Positions 47,159 to 47,649 of a stretch of 47,649 nt of DNA are shown piece after piece. Made by a program: the position numbers and the translations under genes. The notes under the pieces were generated by a model. That model was given only the letters and a program-made list of their open reading frames with translations, did not search any database and was not told the origin of the DNA. This stretch comes from Ophiothrix spiculata. Its lineage: Eukaryota > Echinodermata > Ophiuroidea > Amphilepidida > Ophiotrichidae. The stretch's first letter is position 1, and the number at the start of each line of letters is the position of its first letter. The stretch is taken from NCBI GenBank assembly GCA_000969725.1, contig JXSR01S063946.1; one strand, written 5' to 3'.

Positions 47159-47649
47159 CACTCCCGGTCAAAAGTGTTTGCGCACCTGTTACATCAGACA
47201 TAATCGCCTTGTTTATATCAAATTATCCATTATTTTCGTGAAAATCCTGTTTATGTACATGCTATATTTATCTAACATTAATAAATCAAACTCTCTTGTG
47301 ATTTTTGACCTTCAGTAACCACTGAAATTTATAATTTTCTAAACCGTGTCAAAACCTCACGTAAAATTCCCATTGAGCTGAACCTACTTAATTATTCATA
47401 AGCTTTTTTGCTCCATGTAAAGCTATAGGAGATTTTCGCGTCTTTTAGACGTGGAATTTTACACAAATGCGCAGTACTTTAATTAGACTTTTTGTTTGTG
47501 CGCAAATTAAAGGAATTGGTTCTGTATATATTTAAACGTTTAAAAAACATGAACAAGATAATATTTAAAGCTATATCTAGCTGTTGATTCTGTTTGTTTC
47601 GGAAGCAAAACTTTGATTTAAAGAAGGTGCATAGATAAATTATCGGGAA
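47159..47649. mobile_element. Tc1-like element, third copy of the CACTCCCGG family (right end uncertain)
   Basis: CACTCCCGGTCAAAAGTGTT follows GATA exactly as in 2735 and 25036. The interior differs from those copies, so only the terminus is clearly shared. A candidate right-end remnant, GTTTGTGCGCAAATT, lies near 47494; otherwise the element runs off the window. Confidence 0.65.

Larger units (their letters stand above)
39756..47649 (+). repeat. Triplicated segment, unit C (incomplete, runs off the window)
   Basis: The third direct copy starts where B-type sequence GGAGAATGTGATCCAGGTTC recurs (B: about 25890). It is close to B up to about 44 kb. Beyond that it aligns to A and B only with clear divergence (44.95-45.2 kb to 16.43-16.7 kb; 46.5-46.8 kb to 16.93-17.2 kb). 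Private insertions lie at 41008, about 45267-45780 and 46037. Confidence 0.8.

Overview
The window is AT-rich metazoan nuclear DNA, probably from a marine invertebrate; I cannot place it further. It has spliceosomal introns, a Golgi glycosyltransferase gene, and very many short DNA transposons and fold-back repeats. Two runs of exactly 50 N are scaffold gaps. I found no rRNA, tRNA, CRISPR or prokaryotic-style genes, and almost all short open reading frames are chance or repeat-derived.

The only cellular gene I can support is a GALNT7-like polypeptide N-acetylgalactosaminyltransferase on the + strand. Two consecutive internal exons (7510-7723 and 9229-9402) are in phase across a 1.5 kb intron with good splice sites. 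They cover the catalytic core around the Asp-x-His metal site and the start of the Gal/GalNAc-T motif. No exon was recognised upstream in 1-7509 or downstream in 9403-47649, so the rest is read as intron or flank.

Positions 1-7509 hold layered repeats: a fold-back made of inverted arrays of a 22-bp unit around a Tc1-like element (2.4-3.5 kb), an inverted repeat pair at 600-785 and 6165-6340, and a long hairpin at 6.4-6.6 kb.

From about 10.1 kb to the end, a segment is repeated three times head to tail: unit A (about 10.1-25.9 kb), unit B (about 25.9-39.75 kb) and unit C (39.75 kb to beyond the window). The units differ mainly by insertions. One unit often preserves the empty target site of an element present in another, which gives target duplications directly: TA (mariner/Tc1-like), TTAA (piggyBac-like), TAA (Harbinger-like) and a 12-bp duplication from a LINE. 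Unit B looks like C in its left part and like A in its right part, as expected of an unequal-crossover hybrid. A 166-bp noncoding block is preserved without indels in all three units, although its flanks have drifted. The gap at 15.8 kb is flanked by the same 84 bp on both sides and is probably an unmerged contig overlap.
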